Positions 5,544 through 6,831 of a stretch of DNA of 6,831 nucleotides are shown here, in pieces. A program made the position numbers and the translations under genes. The notes under the pieces are model-generated. The model saw only the letters and a program-made list of their open reading frames with translations, was not told the origin of the DNA and made no database searches. Origin of the DNA: Spirochaetaceae bacterium (GTDB taxonomy: Bacteria > Spirochaetota > Spirochaetia > Treponematales > Breznakiellaceae); the NCBI GenBank assembly GCA_031288215.1, contig JAITRV010000213.1:1-6831 (forward strand). The letters are read 5' to 3'. Every line of letters starts with the position of its first letter. Position 1 is the stretch's first letter.

Positions 5544-5733
5544 AGTAACCCGGCTTGACGGAAAAGAGTACTACATAAACCCTCACCAGATCGAATCTAT
5601 CGAAGTCCGTCCCGATACTACCCTGCTGATGCTTTCGGGAAAATACGTCATCGTGCGGGAGCCGGTTGCCGAGGTGCTGGAGCGTATTATCGCCTACCGC
5701 CGGCAGATCGGCGCCTTTAAGAATGAGGAGTAG
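5536..5733 (+). CDS. flbD: FlbD/SwrD family flagellar protein
   Basis: 65 residues, the normal size of this small family. It opens with MIKVTRLDGKEYYINPHQIE, the family signature, continues with a TLLMLSGKYVIVRE strand segment, and ends in a helix (VLERIIAYRRQIG). In Bacillus the homologue SwrD raises motor torque, probably acting at the stator; a similar support of MotAB is inferred here from its place just before motA. No membrane helix is seen. The start at ATG 5536 is set by family conservation: an in-frame TGA at 5512-5514 excludes a longer form. The preceding bases (CGTTCCCCCTACAGCG) are pyrimidine-rich and contain no ribosome binding site, unlike the other genes here. This is not the Caulobacter transcription factor also called FlbD. 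motA follows after 5 bases. Confidence 0.9.
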   Translation: MIKVTRLDGKEYYINPHQIESIEVRPDTTLLMLSGKYVIVREPVAEVLERIIAYRRQIGAFKNEE

Positions 5734-5738
5734 GAAGT

Positions 5739-6521
5739 ATGGATATATCAACCCTTATCGGCGTAGCCGGCTGTCTCGGCATGGTTGCCTTGGGTATCAT
5801 CACCGGGGGGAGCGGCCTTTTAACCTTTGTGGATATTCCCTCGGTATTGATCGTGGTGTTGGGGTCCTACTTCGGCCTCTATACTTTCAGCAGCATCCCC
5901 AACGCCCTGGGGGTCTTCGGTACCATCAACCTCACCTTCAAGATTCCCAATTTTAATGAACGGGGCATCATCACCAAGCTTATGGCCATGTCCGAAAAGG
6001 CCCGCCGGGAAGGGCTGCTGGCCCTGGAAGAGGAACTGGAAGACCTGGACGACGAGTTTATGAAGAAGGGGCTGCGCCTCGTGGTGGACGGTACCGACGC
6101 GGAGGTCATCCGCGCCCTCATGGAGACGGAACTGTCCCAGATGCAGGAGCGGCACGCGACCAAGATCGCGACGATTAATATGTGGGGCACCCTGGCGCCG
6201 GGGCTCGGAATGTTGGGGACCGTTATCGGGCTTATCGGTATGTTAAAGAACCTGGAGGACAAGAGCGCCCTGGGGCCCAACATGGCGGTGGCCCTGATCA
6301 CCACCCTCTACGGTTCCATGATGGCCAACCTCATGATGATCCCCTGGGGGGGCAAGCTCAAGGCCAACGATGCCCGGGAAGCCACGGTGAAGGAAATGGA
6401 AATCGAGGGGGTCCTTTCCATCCAGGCCGGGGATAATCCCCGGATTCTGGCGATGAAGCTCCTCTCCTACCTTACCCCGCAGGATCGTAAGGCGGTAGAA
6501 GCGGAAATAATCAAGGACTAG
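5739..6521 (+). CDS. motA: MotA, flagellar motor stator subunit
   Basis: 260 residues with four membrane helices: about 5-25, 33-52, 148-168 and 181-203. MotA surrounds MotB to form the ion channel and pushes on FliG. The large cytoplasmic loop between helices 2 and 3 carries Arg89/Arg90 and Glu97/Glu98 in KARREGLLALEEE, matching the FliG-contacting R90 and E98 of E. coli. The channel prolines are P154 in GTLAPGLGMLGTVIGLIGML and P202 in MMIPWGGKL. The C-terminal tail is cytoplasmic and charged. GAGGAG (5725-5730), lying over the end of flbD, is 8 bases before the ATG. The stop is 2 bases before motB, the usual tight stator pair. Whether the motor runs on protons or sodium cannot be decided from these residues. 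Confidence 0.96.
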   Translation: MDISTLIGVAGCLGMVALGIITGGSGLLTFVDIPSVLIVVLGSYFGLYTFSSIPNALGVFGTINLTFKIPNFNERGIITKLMAMSEKARREGLLALEEELEDLDDEFMKKGLRLVVDGTDAEVIRALMETELSQMQERHATKIATINMWGTLAPGLGMLGTVIGLIGMLKNLEDKSALGPNMAVALITTLYGSMMANLMMIPWGGKLKANDAREATVKEMEIEGVLSIQAGDNPRILAMKLLSYLTPQDRKAVEAEIIKD

Positions 6522-6523
6522 GT

Positions 6524-6831
6524 ATGGCCAGGAAAAAGAAAGCCGATGCCGGCGGCGCCAGCGGCGAATGGATCGTAACGTATTCGGACATGGTTACCCT
6601 CATGCTCTGTTTTTTTGTGGCCCTCTTTAATCCCGACGATATGGACCCCGGCCAGGTGGCGTCGCTGGTCTCCTCCATGAACAATATCGGCATGGGCGGT
6701 TCCATCGGGGGTAATACCCTCTCCAAGGGAAAGAGCGCCGACCTGGGGAACACCATCATGTCCCTGCCCTCCCTGGACCGGGGCCGCACCCTGGGCACCG
6801 CCCTCCGCCGGGCCACCAGCCTCTTTACCCC
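6524..6831 (+). CDS. motB: MotB, stator subunit (partial, cut by window edge)
   Basis: The first 103 residues are present; the peptidoglycan-binding OmpA-like domain lies beyond the edge. A basic start (MARKKKADAGG) precedes EWIVTYSDMVTLMLCFFVAL, the single membrane helix (about 16-36). Asp22 (GAC 6587-6589) is the essential ion-carrying residue, equivalent to Asp32 of E. coli. The next segment (about 40-103, GGSIGGNTLSKGKSADLGN onward) is the periplasmic plug/linker region. AAGGA (6513-6517) stands 6 bases before ATG 6524, within the end of motA, so translation is probably coupled. In known spirochaete operons fliL and fliM follow. Confidence 0.95.
   Translation, partial: MARKKKADAGGASGEWIVTYSDMVTLMLCFFVALFNPDDMDPGQVASLVSSMNNIGMGGSIGGNTLSKGKSADLGNTIMSLPSLDRGRTLGTALRRATSLFT

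Overview
The window carries a spirochaete motility locus read entirely on the + strand. Gene order is flbB, fliK, flgD, flgE, flbD, motA, motB, the order known from the flagellar operons of Borrelia and Treponema. The FlgE hook protein has a single cysteine at residue 178, followed by Asn179, and a lysine at 165. These are the positions used for the lysinoalanine hook cross-link described in Treponema denticola. With the high GC content, this points to a GC-rich Treponema-like spirochaete, for example a termite-gut or free-living lineage; the species is inference.

Layout: bases 1-102 are an open frame that may be the 3' end of an upstream gene, followed by a short leader with a weak promoter candidate. 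A metallophosphoesterase gene with all its metal-binding motifs (169-1284) runs with a 2-base gap into flbB (1287-1916). Then come a 106-base gap with a perfect 11-bp hairpin, fliK (2023-3495) with an internal GC-rich repeat tract, flgD (3517-3972), a 66-base structured gap, flgE (4039-5439), a 96-base gap with a chain of tiny overlapping ORFs, flbD (5536-5733), motA (5739-6521) and the first 103 codons of motB (6524 to the right edge).

The genes fit one task: building the periplasmic flagellar hook and powering the motor. FlbB is a motor collar/scaffold protein, FlgD caps the growing hook, FlgE forms it, FliK sets its length and switches export, MotA/MotB are the stator, and FlbD/SwrD boosts motor torque. 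Short gaps and good ribosome binding sites before almost every gene suggest one transcript; no internal promoter or terminator is convincing.

Most worth following up: the in-frame repeat tract in FliK (a possible evolvable ruler), the cross-link residues in FlgE, the phosphoesterase ahead of flbB, and the relay of mini-ORFs that ends on flbD, the only complete gene here without a Shine-Dalgarno sequence.
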